From: Leptospira sp. WS39.C2
GTDB taxonomy: Bacteria; Spirochaetota; Leptospiria; Leptospirales; Leptospiraceae
Length of the DNA stretch: 64,000 nucleotides
NCBI RefSeq assembly: GCF_040833965.1
Contig: NZ_CP162142.1
Span: 2,133,001 to 2,197,000, forward strand
Reading direction: 5' to 3'
Below are positions 40,554 to 50,527 of the stretch, one piece after another (positions within the stretch are counted from its first letter, which is position 1; each line of letters starts with the position of its first letter). Under the pieces are notes generated by a model. That model had not been told where the DNA came from, did no database searches, and worked only from the letters and a program-made list of their open reading frames with translations. Both the position numbers and the translations under genes were made by a program.

Positions 40554-41723
40554 ATGAAAGTCCACGAATACCAGGCCAAAGAAATCCTACGTAGACACAA
40601 TGCCAACGTTCCATTCGGAAAGGTCATCGACACAGTCGGTGATTTCGAAAAGGCATACAACGAAGTTGTCCAAAAATCACCAGTTGTGGTGGTAAAAGCC
40701 CAAATCCACGCAGGTGGACGAGGAAAAGGAGGCGGAGTTAAGGTCGCAAAAACCAAAGACGACGCAAAAGCAGCTGCAGAGAAAATTCTCGGAATGCAAC
40801 TCATCACTCCTCAAACAGGACCAGAAGGAAAAAAAGTCCTCAAAGTTTACCTAGAACAAGGACTTGAAATTGCGAAGGAATACTACCTTTCTATCCTTCT
40901 AGACCGTGCCATTCGCAAAACCATCATCATGGCTTCTACGGAAGGTGGTATGGAAATCGAAGAAGTGGCAGAAACCCACCCTGAAAAAATTATCAAAATT
41001 CAAATTGATCCAGGCATTGGTATCCAAGGATCCCAAGTAAGAGAACTTGCATTTGCACTTGGTATCCCAGCGGAAGCTCAAAAATCTTTCACTGCACTTG
41101 TGAATTCTGTGTACAATGCGTACATCAAAGAAGATGCGGCTCTCCTAGAGATAAACCCTCTTATCCTTACCAAACAAAACGAAATCATTGCAGGTGACTG
41201 CAAGATGGACTTGGATGAAAATGCTCTTTACCGTCATGCAGACAACGAAGCACTTCGTGACATTACAGAAGAAGATCCTTATGAAGTAAAAGCAAAAGAA
41301 TACAACCTAAACTACGTTAAATTAGATGGAAACATTGGTTGTATGGTAAACGGTGCTGGTCTTGCCATGGCAACTATGGACATCGTTAAACTTGCTGGAG
41401 CTGAACCTGCGAACTTCCTTGACGTCGGAGGTGGAGCAAACCCTACCACGGTAGAAAATGGTTTTCGACTCATCCTTTCAGATCCAAACGTTAAAGGTAT
41501 CTTTGTAAACGTATTTGGTGGTATCGTACGATGTGACCGAGTTGCGGTTGGTATCATTGAAGCTACCAAAAAAGTAAACGTATCAGTACCAGTAGTGGTT
41601 CGATTGAAAGGAACCAATGCAGAAGAAGGGAAAAAAATCCTGAACGAATCTGGGATGAACATTGTGGGAGTTGAAGGACTCCGTGACGCGGCAGACAAAA
41701 TTGTCTCCCTAATCAAAAAATAG
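40554..41723 (+). CDS. sucC: Succinyl-CoA synthetase beta subunit
   Basis: A 389-residue ATP-grasp protein, the same length as E. coli SucC (388). Signatures are [29 protein letters not shown] and [10 protein letters not shown]. With SucD it makes ATP or GTP from succinyl-CoA in the citric acid cycle. A clear ribosome binding site (AAGGAAA) precedes the ATG, and TTGACA at 40469-40474 may be the -35, but the -10 is poor. sucD follows after 12 bp. Confidence 0.95.
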   Translation: MKVHEYQAKEILRRHNANVPFGKVIDTVGDFEKAYNEVVQKSPVVVVKAQIHAGGRGKGGGVKVAKTKDDAKAAAEKILGMQLITPQTGPEGKKVLKVYLEQGLEIAKEYYLSILLDRAIRKTIIMASTEGGMEIEEVAETHPEKIIKIQIDPGIGIQGSQVRELAFALGIPAEAQKSFTALVNSVYNAYIKEDAALLEINPLILTKQNEIIAGDCKMDLDENALYRHADNEALRDITEEDPYEVKAKEYNLNYVKLDGNIGCMVNGAGLAMATMDIVKLAGAEPANFLDVGGGANPTTVENGFRLILSDPNVKGIFVNVFGGIVRCDRVAVGIIEATKKVNVSVPVVVRLKGTNAEEGKKILNESGMNIVGVEGLRDAADKIVSLIKK

Positions 41724-41735
41724 GAAACGAAAAAC

Positions 41736-42626
41736 ATGGCTGTATTAGTAGATGAAAATACAAGAGTAGTCGTTCAAGGGATCACTGGAAAAGAAGGTTC
41801 CTTCCACGCAACTCAGATGTTAGAATATGGTACGAAAGTTGTAGCAGGTGTGACACCAGGAAAAGGTGGACAAATCTGGACTTCTGAGACAGGGAAAACT
41901 GCACCTGTTCGTAATACCATCAAAGATGCAATGAAAGAAGACGGTGCAAATGCTGCGGTGATTTTTGTTCCACCTCCATTTGCTGCTGATGCAATTTTAG
42001 AAGGAATTTTTGCTGAAATCCCTCTTGTGGTTTGTATCACAGAAGGAATCCCAACACACGACATGTTAAAAGTGTACAGTGTGTTACGAAATTCTAAAAC
42101 AAAACTTGTGGGACCAAACTGCCCAGGAGTCATTAACCCTCGTTATAATGTAAAGATGGGAATTATGCCTGGTTTCATCCACACTCCAGGAAATATTGGA
42201 ATCGTTTCTCGTTCTGGAACCTTAACGTATGAATCGGTAGCTTCCCTAACAGCGGCTGGCCTTGGCCAATCCACTTGTATTGGAATCGGGGGAGACCCAG
42301 TGCCTGGTATGAACCATGTGGAAGCGGTACGACTTTTAAATGAAGACCCAGACACGGAAGGTATTGTCATGATTGGTGAGATCGGTGGAACTTCCGAAGA
42401 AGAAGCTGCTGCTTACATCAAAGCTCATGTCAAAAAACCAGTGGTTGGATTCATTGCCGGCCAAACAGCTCCTCCAGGAAAACGTATGGGCCATGCTGGT
42501 GCCATCATTTCTGGTGGAATGGGAACTGCTACTTCTAAGATTGCTGCCATGCAAGATGCTGGTGTGAGCATTTGTGCCCACATCGGGGAAGTTGGCGATA
42601 AAATGAAGGCTGCCCTTAAAAAATAA
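41736..42626 (+). CDS. sucD: Succinyl-CoA synthetase alpha subunit
   Basis: A 296-residue protein with the CoA-binding Rossmann domain ([13 protein letters not shown] near residue 12), the NCPGVI segment and the phosphohistidine motif [10 protein letters not shown] near residue 250. It partners SucC. The stop codon lies within a 7-bp stem-loop (42612-42630). Confidence 0.95.
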   Translation: MAVLVDENTRVVVQGITGKEGSFHATQMLEYGTKVVAGVTPGKGGQIWTSETGKTAPVRNTIKDAMKEDGANAAVIFVPPPFAADAILEGIFAEIPLVVCITEGIPTHDMLKVYSVLRNSKTKLVGPNCPGVINPRYNVKMGIMPGFIHTPGNIGIVSRSGTLTYESVASLTAAGLGQSTCIGIGGDPVPGMNHVEAVRLLNEDPDTEGIVMIGEIGGTSEEEAAAYIKAHVKKPVVGFIAGQTAPPGKRMGHAGAIISGGMGTATSKIAAMQDAGVSICAHIGEVGDKMKAALKK

Positions 42627-42630
42627 GGGC
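42612..42630 (+). terminator. Stem-loop across the sucD stop codon
   Basis: GCCCTTA (42612-42618) and TAAGGGC (42624-42630) are perfect arms with an A5 loop; the TAA stop is in the second arm. An A-run rather than a T-run follows on the plus strand, so classical intrinsic termination is doubtful. It may shield the 3' end or attenuate into the tolC-like gene. Confidence 0.4.
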
Positions 42631-42684
42631 AAATTTCAAAAAAAAACAACTTTGCAAAGGGAATGAGGAGTCTGAATTAAGAGT

Positions 42685-44226
42685 ATGGAACAACGTTCAT
42701 GGGTTTCTAGTGCATTGGTTCTCTTCATTTCCTTCGGTCTTCTCGCAGCCGAATCGGATGGAAAAGGTTTTACCTTAAGTTTAAAAGATGCGGTTCGGTA
42801 TGCGATTGAAAACAACCGAGAAGTGTTACAAGCAAGATTGGAACTCGCAAAAGCGGATTCCAATTTAATGAAATATGAAGCAAAGTATTCTTGGCGTGCG
42901 GTTTCCAGAGCGGAAATCGACCAAAAGAAATTTCCTTTCAACCAAAACAATATCTTCACGGGAACAAGAACCCAAACCAATACTTATAGTGCTGGAATTG
43001 AAAAACTTTTCACTACGGGAACGTATTTCAAACTTGAAGCAAAATCACAACGTTTTGACTCAAACGCATTTGAAAACCCGAACCAAACTCCTGCGGGATT
43101 TACAGCCTTAGGACTACCTCCTCTTTACACGGACTCACTTTCCATCACCATTGCACAGGACCTTCTCAAAAATGCCTTTGGTGCCAATGAAAGGAATATG
43201 GAAAAAATCCTTGAGAACCAAACTGAAATTATGCGGGAACAAATGGAAGACCAAGTTGCCTCGAAAGTGGTTGCCACTCTCGTCGATTACTGGAATTATT
43301 CTGTCAAAGAATCCGGTTACCAAACATTTGAGCAGTTATTAAAAAATACAAAAAACGTAAGAGATCTTACCATTCGTAAACAAGGACTCGGACTCTCTGA
43401 AAGTTTTGAAGTCAACCAATGGAATGCCCTTCTCTCCCAAGTAGAAGGTCAAATGGCGCAAGCCAGTGCCGAAAAAGAAGAAGCTCGACGAAAACTCATC
43501 CGTTCCCTGAACCTTCCTGACGATACAGTGTTCCAAAAAACCACTCCGCTCTCAGAAACATTACCTGAGAAATTGGATTACCAAGCAGACATTGATTATG
43601 CTTACAAACATAGAGCTGATTTTCGTGCCATCCAAAGGAAAAAAGAAAATGCAGAACTTTCTATGAAGATGGCAAAAAACGAAGCTTTGCCTTCATTAAA
43701 AGCAGCTGGAACCTATGGGTACCAGGCTCAAAATACGATTAGCCCTCAAAACAATTATTCGGACAGCCGCAACGGAGTTCTTTCTTACCAATACCCAGTC
43801 ATGCAAGGATCTCTTGATCTAAGTTACCCAATTATGGACAAAGGGGTAAAAGTAGGAATCAGAGATGCAGAGATACAAAAACGCCAAGTGTCTTTAGAAG
43901 AAGCTGATTTAGTAAAAGCAGTGTCTGACGATGTAAAAACTCGTATCGATATTTTAAAAGCTTCCTTCCGTGTGATGGAAAATGCAAAACGAACAGAAGA
44001 AGAATCACGTAAGTATTACAATGGAGTGTTACGATCGTTCCAACAAGGGCGATTCAATGCACTTGCTGTCAAAAATGCTTTGGACACATTGGTACAAGAC
44101 CAATTATCACTTGTGAGAGCAAAAGTTGATTACAACATCAATTTACATAGATACTATGTTGCAAAAAATGCATTATTTGAAGAATACGGAGTGGATCGGG
44201 CCAAACTCCTTCCTGAAAATCTCTAA
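42685..44226 (+). CDS. TolC-like outer membrane efflux protein
   Basis: A 513-residue protein with a signal peptide (WVSSALVLFISFGLLAAES) and two TolC-type repeats of long helices and beta strands (LSLKDAVRYAIENNREVLQARLELA, then LVKAVSDDVKTRIDILKASFR and NALDTLVQDQLSLVRAKVDYNINLHRY). It would form the outer membrane channel of an efflux or type I secretion system. No inner membrane pump or adaptor is adjacent. Confidence 0.88.
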   Translation: MEQRSWVSSALVLFISFGLLAAESDGKGFTLSLKDAVRYAIENNREVLQARLELAKADSNLMKYEAKYSWRAVSRAEIDQKKFPFNQNNIFTGTRTQTNTYSAGIEKLFTTGTYFKLEAKSQRFDSNAFENPNQTPAGFTALGLPPLYTDSLSITIAQDLLKNAFGANERNMEKILENQTEIMREQMEDQVASKVVATLVDYWNYSVKESGYQTFEQLLKNTKNVRDLTIRKQGLGLSESFEVNQWNALLSQVEGQMAQASAEKEEARRKLIRSLNLPDDTVFQKTTPLSETLPEKLDYQADIDYAYKHRADFRAIQRKKENAELSMKMAKNEALPSLKAAGTYGYQAQNTISPQNNYSDSRNGVLSYQYPVMQGSLDLSYPIMDKGVKVGIRDAEIQKRQVSLEEADLVKAVSDDVKTRIDILKASFRVMENAKRTEEESRKYYNGVLRSFQQGRFNALAVKNALDTLVQDQLSLVRAKVDYNINLHRYYVAKNALFEEYGVDRAKLLPENL

Positions 44227-44247
44227 GAGCGAAGCGGGAGGTAACTT

Positions 44248-45702
44248 TTGATACGCTCCCGTGTTTTTTTTGCGATTGGAATTGTTTTTTTACTCATCAT
44301 TCTTTTTACCTATACCTTTGTTGATTTTCGAGAACGAGACGACAAAGCGTATGATTTTTACCAGTCGGAATCATATTTAAAAGTTTTAAGACTCTACACA
44401 GAATCTGAAATTCCTACAAGTGAGTTGGAATTGACCATCCTTTCCCAGTCCCTATCCCAATTAGAAAAACAACTGAATGGGAAAAACATAGACAAGGAAC
44501 TCTTACGTTTTTTCCAAAAACGAAAGGAAACAAAACTGAAGGAATGGGATACAACTAGGGGTACGTATTACCACATTGAAGATCCGTATTTCTCCCATTT
44601 GAAAAAACACGGAACTGGATACAAACGTGCTTTGATCACTAAAATCAACTCGATTACTAAACCAATTCCAAAAACAGAAGTCACACATTACCTTCTTTTA
44701 CTCATCCTAGAAGACCCGAGAGGAATGGAGGAAAGTTATAGTGAAGCTTTGTCCCATTTACTCAAGTTTCCTTTTGAACCAATTGGTGAAATTGAATCTG
44801 ACTTTTTATTACAAACACTTCATTTTTTATCTCAAATTTCAGGAACTAACCTTTACCACCAAACAGCAACAATCCGAGGTAAAAATGTAAACCTAAGGAG
44901 TGGCCCTGGTCGAGAAAACCAGGAAGTTGGAAAGGTGAGTGAACCAGAAGAGACAATTTGTTTAGAAGAAGATGGTGCAGAAGAAACCATCGCCGGAAAC
45001 GAAGGTCACTGGAAACGTTGTTATTTTCCAAACACACAAAAAACAGCTTGGATTTTTTCTGGTTTCTTAAAGGAAACTTTAGCCAATGAATCTTCCGTTC
45101 GGGAATTTGAAAAACGATTCAAATCTGTAGACAATGAGATCCGCATTGATTTTGAAGGTTGGGACGGGAAAAAAATCCCTCCTACCTTTTTTGGAAATTA
45201 TATTCCAAGAGATACCATAAGGGTGCTTGGAGAAACTGGATTTCCTATTTATGGAAGTGACAGTAAAAAACCAAACACATATAGAATCTGTAAAAAACTA
45301 TCAGGCAACAAAAACTATTTTGAATTTTCGTTTATGCCAACTGATTCAGATACCCCCATTCCCTTCATCGAAATCCAAATACAATATAACCACCTGGAAC
45401 ATTTAGCGTATTCCATTTCGTTGGATAAGTCATCCATTTGGGTCAATCAGAACCGATATGTCCTCGACGGTGCCAAAAGGAGAGAAAATCTGTCCTTACA
45501 TATTGAAAATCGGCAAGGTGACAAATGGAACGCGAGCCTCTGGAGGAGGAATACTGGCCTCATCCAATCCATCCGTTCGTATCCGCTCCAAGAATCCAAC
45601 CTAGAAGTTGGAAAGTATTCTTGGGAAGTGTGCCTTCCGCTTGCAACAAAACCGAATCGAGACCATGTCTTATTATTTGAAGTTAGAACAGGAATCCATT
45701 AA
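44248..45702 (+). CDS. SH3b-domain membrane-anchored protein, function unknown
   Basis: A 484-residue protein, with a TTG start at 44248 preceded by GGGAGG. It has one N-terminal membrane anchor (VFFAIGIVFLLIILFTYTFV), a helical middle and an SH3b domain at about 205-275 (GKNVNLRSGPGRENQEVGKV, HWKRCYFPNTQKTAWIFSGFL). The C-terminal part is beta-rich. Periplasmic or surface location is likely. It lies between tolC-like and fmdB-like genes. Confidence 0.7.
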   Translation: MIRSRVFFAIGIVFLLIILFTYTFVDFRERDDKAYDFYQSESYLKVLRLYTESEIPTSELELTILSQSLSQLEKQLNGKNIDKELLRFFQKRKETKLKEWDTTRGTYYHIEDPYFSHLKKHGTGYKRALITKINSITKPIPKTEVTHYLLLLILEDPRGMEESYSEALSHLLKFPFEPIGEIESDFLLQTLHFLSQISGTNLYHQTATIRGKNVNLRSGPGRENQEVGKVSEPEETICLEEDGAEETIAGNEGHWKRCYFPNTQKTAWIFSGFLKETLANESSVREFEKRFKSVDNEIRIDFEGWDGKKIPPTFFGNYIPRDTIRVLGETGFPIYGSDSKKPNTYRICKKLSGNKNYFEFSFMPTDSDTPIPFIEIQIQYNHLEHLAYSISLDKSSIWVNQNRYVLDGAKRRENLSLHIENRQGDKWNASLWRRNTGLIQSIRSYPLQESNLEVGKYSWEVCLPLATKPNRDHVLLFEVRTGIH

Positions 45703-45712
45703 AGGAGAATAT

Positions 45713-45943
45713 ATGGCAACTTACGATTACCATTGCAACACATGTGGAAAAGACTTTGAACACGTACAATCCATGAAGGATGATGCTTTGACGGAATGCC
45801 TTTGTGAAAAAAAAGGATCTGTAGAAAGAAGGATCTCTGCGAGTGCAGGGATCATTTTCAAAGGATCTGGTTTTTACGTGACTGATTACAAAAAAGAAAG
45901 TACCCCGTCCACTCCTTCCAGCAGTGATTCTGGGAACACATAA
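45713..45943 (+). CDS. FmdB-family zinc ribbon protein
   Basis: A 76-residue protein starting at ATG 45713 with AAAGGAGAA upstream; a longer in-frame extension to 45608 overlaps the preceding gene and is unlikely. It begins with YDYHCNTCGKDFEHV, then LTECLCEK: the Cys pairs of FmdB-type regulatory zinc ribbons. Family members are small and of unclear function. It precedes lpxI by 12 bp. Confidence 0.85.
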   Translation: MATYDYHCNTCGKDFEHVQSMKDDALTECLCEKKGSVERRISASAGIIFKGSGFYVTDYKKESTPSTPSSSDSGNT

Positions 45944-45955
45944 AAAGGAAATTGT

Positions 45956-46822
45956 TTGGTTTCAAAAGGTAGATTGGCAATCATCGCCGGTGGTGGAGAG
46001 CTCCCCCATATTGGAATGAAGGAAGCTCTTGCTAGTGGCGAAGACCCTTTGTTTTTGGGCCTCATTGAATCAGATTTTTCCCCGAGAGGTTTGGAAGCTA
46101 GGACCATCCCTGTTCACATCACCCAAGTAGGAAAAATTCTTAAAACCATCCAAAAGGAAAAAATCTCTCGCATCTTGATGCTTGGGAAAGTGAGAAAGGA
46201 CCTACTTTTCCAAAAACTAAAATTTGATCTCAAAGCACTTTCTATCCTCGCAAAAACCATTAACCGAAATGACTACCCCATATTCCTTGCGATCGCCGAT
46301 GAATTTGAAGCAATGGGAGTAAAAGTCATTTCCCAAAAGATCTACTTACAATCCCTACTCCTAAAAGAAGGAAGATACACTCCCAAAAAATTTAGCTCTC
46401 AAGAATTAAAAGACATTGAGTTTGGAATGTATTACGCTGAGAAAATGGCAGATCTCGATATAGGCCAAATGGTTGTTGTGAGTGATGAATCTGTGATAGC
46501 CGTAGAAGCTGTGGAAGGAACAGACGAAACCATTCGCAGAGGTGGTTTTTATACCAAAAAAAAAGGTGATGCTGTTGTTTGCAAAAGCCCCAAAGCCAAA
46601 CAAGACGAACGATTTGATTTGCCAACCATAGGCATTCATACTTTCCAAGTGATGTTAGAAAGTGGATGTAAAACACTATGTATTAGAGAAGGTGAAACCT
46701 TAGTTGTAAATCCAAAAGAAACGATCGAATTCGCCACAAAACACAAATTAAACTTTTGTGTCCTCGGAAAAAATGGAAGTAAGGTTCTCAATGGTAACCA
46801 AAAAAAAATCACATCGATCTAA
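45956..46822 (+). CDS. lpxI: UDP-2,3-diacylglucosamine pyrophosphatase LpxI
   Basis: A 288-residue protein of the LpxI (DUF1009) family: LAIIAGGGELPHIGMKEA at the N-terminus, GKVRKDLLF, and the C-terminal core GQMVVVSDESVIAVEAVEGTDE with KSPKAKQDERFDLPTIG. It hydrolyses UDP-2,3-diacylglucosamine to lipid X in lipid A synthesis. The TTG start at 45956 has AAGGAA upstream. It overlaps lpxB, which uses its product, by 29 bp. Confidence 0.9.
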   Translation: MVSKGRLAIIAGGGELPHIGMKEALASGEDPLFLGLIESDFSPRGLEARTIPVHITQVGKILKTIQKEKISRILMLGKVRKDLLFQKLKFDLKALSILAKTINRNDYPIFLAIADEFEAMGVKVISQKIYLQSLLLKEGRYTPKKFSSQELKDIEFGMYYAEKMADLDIGQMVVVSDESVIAVEAVEGTDETIRRGGFYTKKKGDAVVCKSPKAKQDERFDLPTIGIHTFQVMLESGCKTLCIREGETLVVNPKETIEFATKHKLNFCVLGKNGSKVLNGNQKKITSI

Positions 46823-48005
46823 TTCAAAAAAGAACATTTTGGTCATAGCAGGAGAACATTCTGGAGATCTCATTGGTGCTGACCTTTTACAAGAATTGAA
46901 TCAAGTCGAACCCGATTTCCATTTTTATGGAATTGGTGGAGAAGGAATGATCCAAAATGGATTAGAATCTTTGGAAGAGATGGAAAATCTAAGTGTGATT
47001 GGATTTTCCGAAGCCATCAAAAAATACAGTTATCTAAAAAAAGTATTCTATCGTATATTAGAAGAAACAAACCATAGGCCAACCCAACTTGCCATATTAA
47101 TTGATTATCCTGGTTTTAACTTACGTTTGGCGAAAGAGTTAAAAAAACGAGGAATCCAAACTGTGTTTTATGTTTCTCCACAAATTTGGGCTTGGAAATT
47201 CAAACGGATTTTTTTCATCAAAGAACATATATCACTGATGCTCACACTCTTTCGATTTGAAGAAGAAATTTACCACGAATATGGTGTGAATGCAAAATTT
47301 GTGGGCCATCCCATCACAAAACGTATCCCTGAAAAATTAAAAAAAGAACCAGTGATCCCAGAAAAGTTACCAGACCCTCACCATGGTTATACAGTAGGAT
47401 TATTACCTGGTTCTAGGAAAGGGGAAATCCGTAGGCTCATCGACCCGATTCTTGGAACAGCAGTTTTACTGCACGAACAAGCCAAATTGGAAAAAAAGAA
47501 AATTGTATTTTTATTACCAAACATCAACCAGAAAGAAGAAACATTTTTACTTGGAAAAATAAACGAAATCAAAACTTCACACCCTGATATCCAAATCCAT
47601 TATTTATGGAATTCCTCACTTCGTGTCATGGAAGCAAGTGACCTACTCCTCATTGCTTCAGGTACTGCCACCTTAGAAGGTTTGTATTTTGAAACACCTA
47701 TGGTGATTTTATATAAAGTGAGTTTATTTACTTATTTTCTTGGTTCATTACTCATGAAGTCCAAGTTCATTGGTCTTGCCAATATCCTAAGTGGACAAGA
47801 AGTTTGCCGAGAAATTACCCAAAATGAATGCAGACCAGAATACATACACGCGGAAGCATGGAAAATCCTTTCCAATACAAAATTAAAAAATAAAATCAAA
47901 GGGATCTTAAGAGAAGCAAAGGAAAGGGAACTTGGGACTACAAACGCCTCTAAAAAAGCTGTAAAAGAAATTCAAGTTTTATTAAAATCAATTCTTACGG
48001 ATTAA
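46794..48005 (+). CDS. lpxB: Lipid A disaccharide synthase LpxB
   Basis: A 403-residue GT-B (GT19) enzyme from the ATG at 46794, which has AAGG upstream; an ATG at 46758 would lengthen the overlap with lpxI. Motifs: ILVIAGEHSGDLIGADLL, YVSPQIWAWKFKRI, VGHPITKRIP and LLPGSRKGEIRRL. It condenses lipid X with UDP-diacylglucosamine. The N-terminal about 15 residues are rich in Lys and Ser. It converges with the minus-strand gene at 47988, overlapping by 18 bp. Confidence 0.92.
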   Translation, partial: VTKKKSHRSNSKKNILVIAGEHSGDLIGADLLQELNQVEPDFHFYGIGGEGMIQNGLESLEEMENLSVIGFSEAIKKYSYLKKVFYRILEETNHRPTQLAILIDYPGFNLRLAKELKKRGIQTVFYVSPQIWAWKFKRIFFIKEHISLMLTLFRFEEEIYHEYGVNAKFVGHPITKRIPEKLKKEPVIPEKLPDPHHGYTVGLLPGSRKGEIRRLIDPILGTAVLLHEQAKLEKKKIVFLLPNINQKEETFLLGKINEIKTSHPDIQIHYLWNSSLRVMEASDLLLIASGTATLEGLYFETPMVILYKVSLFTYFLGSLLMKSKFIGLANILSGQEVCREITQNECRPEYIHAEAWKILSNTKLKNKIKGILREAKERELGTTNASKKAVKEIQVLLKSILTD

Positions 48006-48341
48006 TCGAACCACTCGGTTTTCCCAAGTGCCAATCCATGATTTGGATTTCAAATCCGAGTATAAAAAATAACCTTTGATGGATTCTTCGTCAAAAGGCC
48101 GAATTCGAATTCCTACGGAATCCAAATCAAGTTCATATCCATCGTTTCCATCAAGTAAAACTCGTTTGCTTTCAGGGTCGAGTTGGATTTGGTAGGTTTT
48201 GTTTTCCCATTCCAATACCCACTCTCCCTTTATATTCGGTAAACTTCCAAGACTTGGTGCTGTATCAGCAGGATTTTTTGAATCAGAACATTGAAAGAAA
48301 ACAAAGGCAATCACAACCAAAAAGAAAAAACAAAATTTCAT
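47988..48341 (-). CDS. Small lipoprotein, function unknown
   Basis: 117 residues from the ATG at 48341, chosen because it overlaps the upstream stop codon as ATGA; an ATG four codons earlier is possible. A signal peptide ends in VFFQCSDS, a lipobox with Cys18. The mature domain is beta-rich (GEWVLEWENKTYQIQLDPES, GTWENRVVRLI), suggesting a small lipocalin-like fold, but I cannot assign it. Confidence 0.65.
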   Translation of the reverse strand: MKFCFFFLVVIAFVFFQCSDSKNPADTAPSLGSLPNIKGEWVLEWENKTYQIQLDPESKRVLLDGNDGYELDLDSVGIRIRPFDEESIKGYFLYSDLKSKSWIGTWENRVVRLIRKN

Positions 48342-50521
48342 TTGATTAAACATTTGTTTTCCTCTTCAGAGATTGTAAAACTCCCTCTAGTTTCACCCAC
48401 AAGACCGTAGACTGTCATTTGGTAGTTTCCATTTTTATTATTCCCATAACCTTTAAGATCAATGGACTCACTTGTCACAACAACATCGGATAAATAATCC
48501 AAATCCGAATACCGATTGAGAGTCCATTCCATAACAAAAGGTGATTTTAAAGGTTGTATATCAATATTACTTTTGGAAATCAAATCACCTTCTTTTAAAT
48601 GAATTCCAAAAAGTTTGAGTGAATACGAAGTCCTAGCATCTTTATGTAACATGTAATAATCACTTCCGATACTATTAAAGCTAAAATCCATACTCACATT
48701 AGTAGGTTTGACTTCTGTGCCACAAAGATTCATCCACGGTTCTGACCAAGGGTATTCATTTAAAACTAAGTTCAGACTAAAATTTGGCGTTTTACTCGCG
48801 AAATAAGATACCATGCTCAATTTCGAATTTAGATTCCCTAGGCCTAAATTCAGGCTAAAACGCCCATCTTTTACAATCAAATTTCCTTTGGATTCCCCTA
48901 AGGATTTCGCACCCTTGTAAGGATAAAAATTTGTGACTTGAATTCCCAAATCAAAGTTCATCGATTCAAGAAAGTATTTATAAAGTTTTGTTTGGTAAAA
49001 ATATTCTTCTGGAATGAGTTTCTCTTGCCTTTCTCGGATTTCTTCAAGGGTTTCTTTTTTCCACTCTTCATAGAGAGGTTTCCAATCATTGGCTGTAAGT
49101 TCCGTTGTTTGGAAACTGAGTTTTGTCTTTGAAACCATCGGGTAATAAAATGACCCATCAATTTTTTTGGAACGGCTCCACTCTTTTGATCCATTCCCAA
49201 CTAAATGAGAAGGTTTGCCAAAAAGTTCAGCATCTACATTGAGATTCCATTCATTATTTGTTTTCCACTTGAGAGATAATTTTCCATTTTCCAATTGGAA
49301 AAGAGATGAATCCCATTGGATTTCACTTCCACTCACTTCACCAAGTATCACAAACCATTTATTTCGTTCTCCAGTTTCCTTTAACTCAATATTCCCTTGG
49401 ACTTCACCAAACAAAGGAAAACGAACTAAACCTGAAATATCAGTGACATGTTCAAAAATATCTTCTAAAGCACCAATTTGGAATTCTATCTTACGAGTAA
49501 GGATTTGTTCCTTTGCCATTTGTGACAAAACTTGTGATTTGATTTGGAAATCATTTCCAATGAATTCCCTGTCTTCTAAGTCCTTCGTAAAATGAAATTT
49601 TTCGCGAAATCGAAATCCTTCCAAAAGATAATCTTCAAAAAAAGGAATAATGATAAATGAATTTTCAAATTCAACTTCTCCATCCATAACAAACCCAAGG
49701 TTTTGATTTGAAACGACCTTAGCTTCTCCTGAGAGAACTGCAGACTGAACATTCGCTCCAAATAAGTAATTGGTGAGTAAAATGGCTTCTTCTGATGGAT
49801 AATTTTTCCAAATAAATTCAAAACTAAAATCATCTAAATTTGATTCAGAGAATTGCCCTTCGCCTTTGATCCGCGTTGTATTTGGTACCCAAAACCAACC
49901 ATTATTATATTTTAAGTAGAGATGTTTATTTTTACGTAATAAATCGATATCCCAACCCTCTTTCCAATCAACTAACGTTGTATCTGCTTTTTTAACAGTG
50001 AGTTTGGCATCATGGAACCGAATGTCTTTGATCCGACTTTTTTGCGCATATTCGATGAGTCGATTTCTTAAACTGGCATCTTCATTTAAAACGAGTTGGG
50101 GGCTATAAAAATCGATTCTTTCTACAGTTGGAGATTCTTTGAAATAACTAGAAAGTCGAAAGGTAACTTTTTTTACCTTCAATAGATGATCATTGAATGA
50201 AAAGTCTTCTTCGTTGGATACAACAAGGTCCTCTATGATAAGACCTTCCCGAAGTGAAAAATCAAGTACCCCAATATCCACTGCTCTGCCCAATTCTTGG
50301 TTGATGGTTGCCGCAACAACTTTACGAAGTTTGACAAGGGGGATGCGGTAATTACGAAGGTAAAATTCTAAACCATAATAAGAAAGGACAAAGAGAAAAA
50401 AAACAAAACCGAGAGCTAAAAACGAAAATAGAACCCGTTTGTTATCACGGATTCTATTGATGACGAGTTCTAAGTTTTGTTTCCATTCTAGGAAACGATG
50501 TGTAGGGAAAAAACGTTTCAA
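48338..50521 (-). CDS. Large membrane-anchored AsmA-like protein
   Basis: A 727-residue protein with an N-terminal cytoplasmic stub, one membrane segment (VLFSFLALGFVFFLFVLSYY, about 30-49) and a long periplasmic part of repeating beta strands, with AsmA-type features such as VVAATINQELGRAVDIGVLDF followed by VTFRLSSYF. Proteins of this type are thought to move lipid between membranes, but the assignment is weak. It is the third gene of a block that follows the helicase and TPR genes. Confidence 0.6.
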   Translation of the reverse strand: MKRFFPTHRFLEWKQNLELVINRIRDNKRVLFSFLALGFVFFLFVLSYYGLEFYLRNYRIPLVKLRKVVAATINQELGRAVDIGVLDFSLREGLIIEDLVVSNEEDFSFNDHLLKVKKVTFRLSSYFKESPTVERIDFYSPQLVLNEDASLRNRLIEYAQKSRIKDIRFHDAKLTVKKADTTLVDWKEGWDIDLLRKNKHLYLKYNNGWFWVPNTTRIKGEGQFSESNLDDFSFEFIWKNYPSEEAILLTNYLFGANVQSAVLSGEAKVVSNQNLGFVMDGEVEFENSFIIIPFFEDYLLEGFRFREKFHFTKDLEDREFIGNDFQIKSQVLSQMAKEQILTRKIEFQIGALEDIFEHVTDISGLVRFPLFGEVQGNIELKETGERNKWFVILGEVSGSEIQWDSSLFQLENGKLSLKWKTNNEWNLNVDAELFGKPSHLVGNGSKEWSRSKKIDGSFYYPMVSKTKLSFQTTELTANDWKPLYEEWKKETLEEIRERQEKLIPEEYFYQTKLYKYFLESMNFDLGIQVTNFYPYKGAKSLGESKGNLIVKDGRFSLNLGLGNLNSKLSMVSYFASKTPNFSLNLVLNEYPWSEPWMNLCGTEVKPTNVSMDFSFNSIGSDYYMLHKDARTSYSLKLFGIHLKEGDLISKSNIDIQPLKSPFVMEWTLNRYSDLDYLSDVVVTSESIDLKGYGNNKNGNYQMTVYGLVGETRGSFTISEEENKCLIK

Positions 50522-50527
50522 AAAATC

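Noticed and set aside
41312..41737. 141-codon open frame on the minus strand
   Set aside because: Fully antisense to sucC, whose coding sequence is unambiguous.
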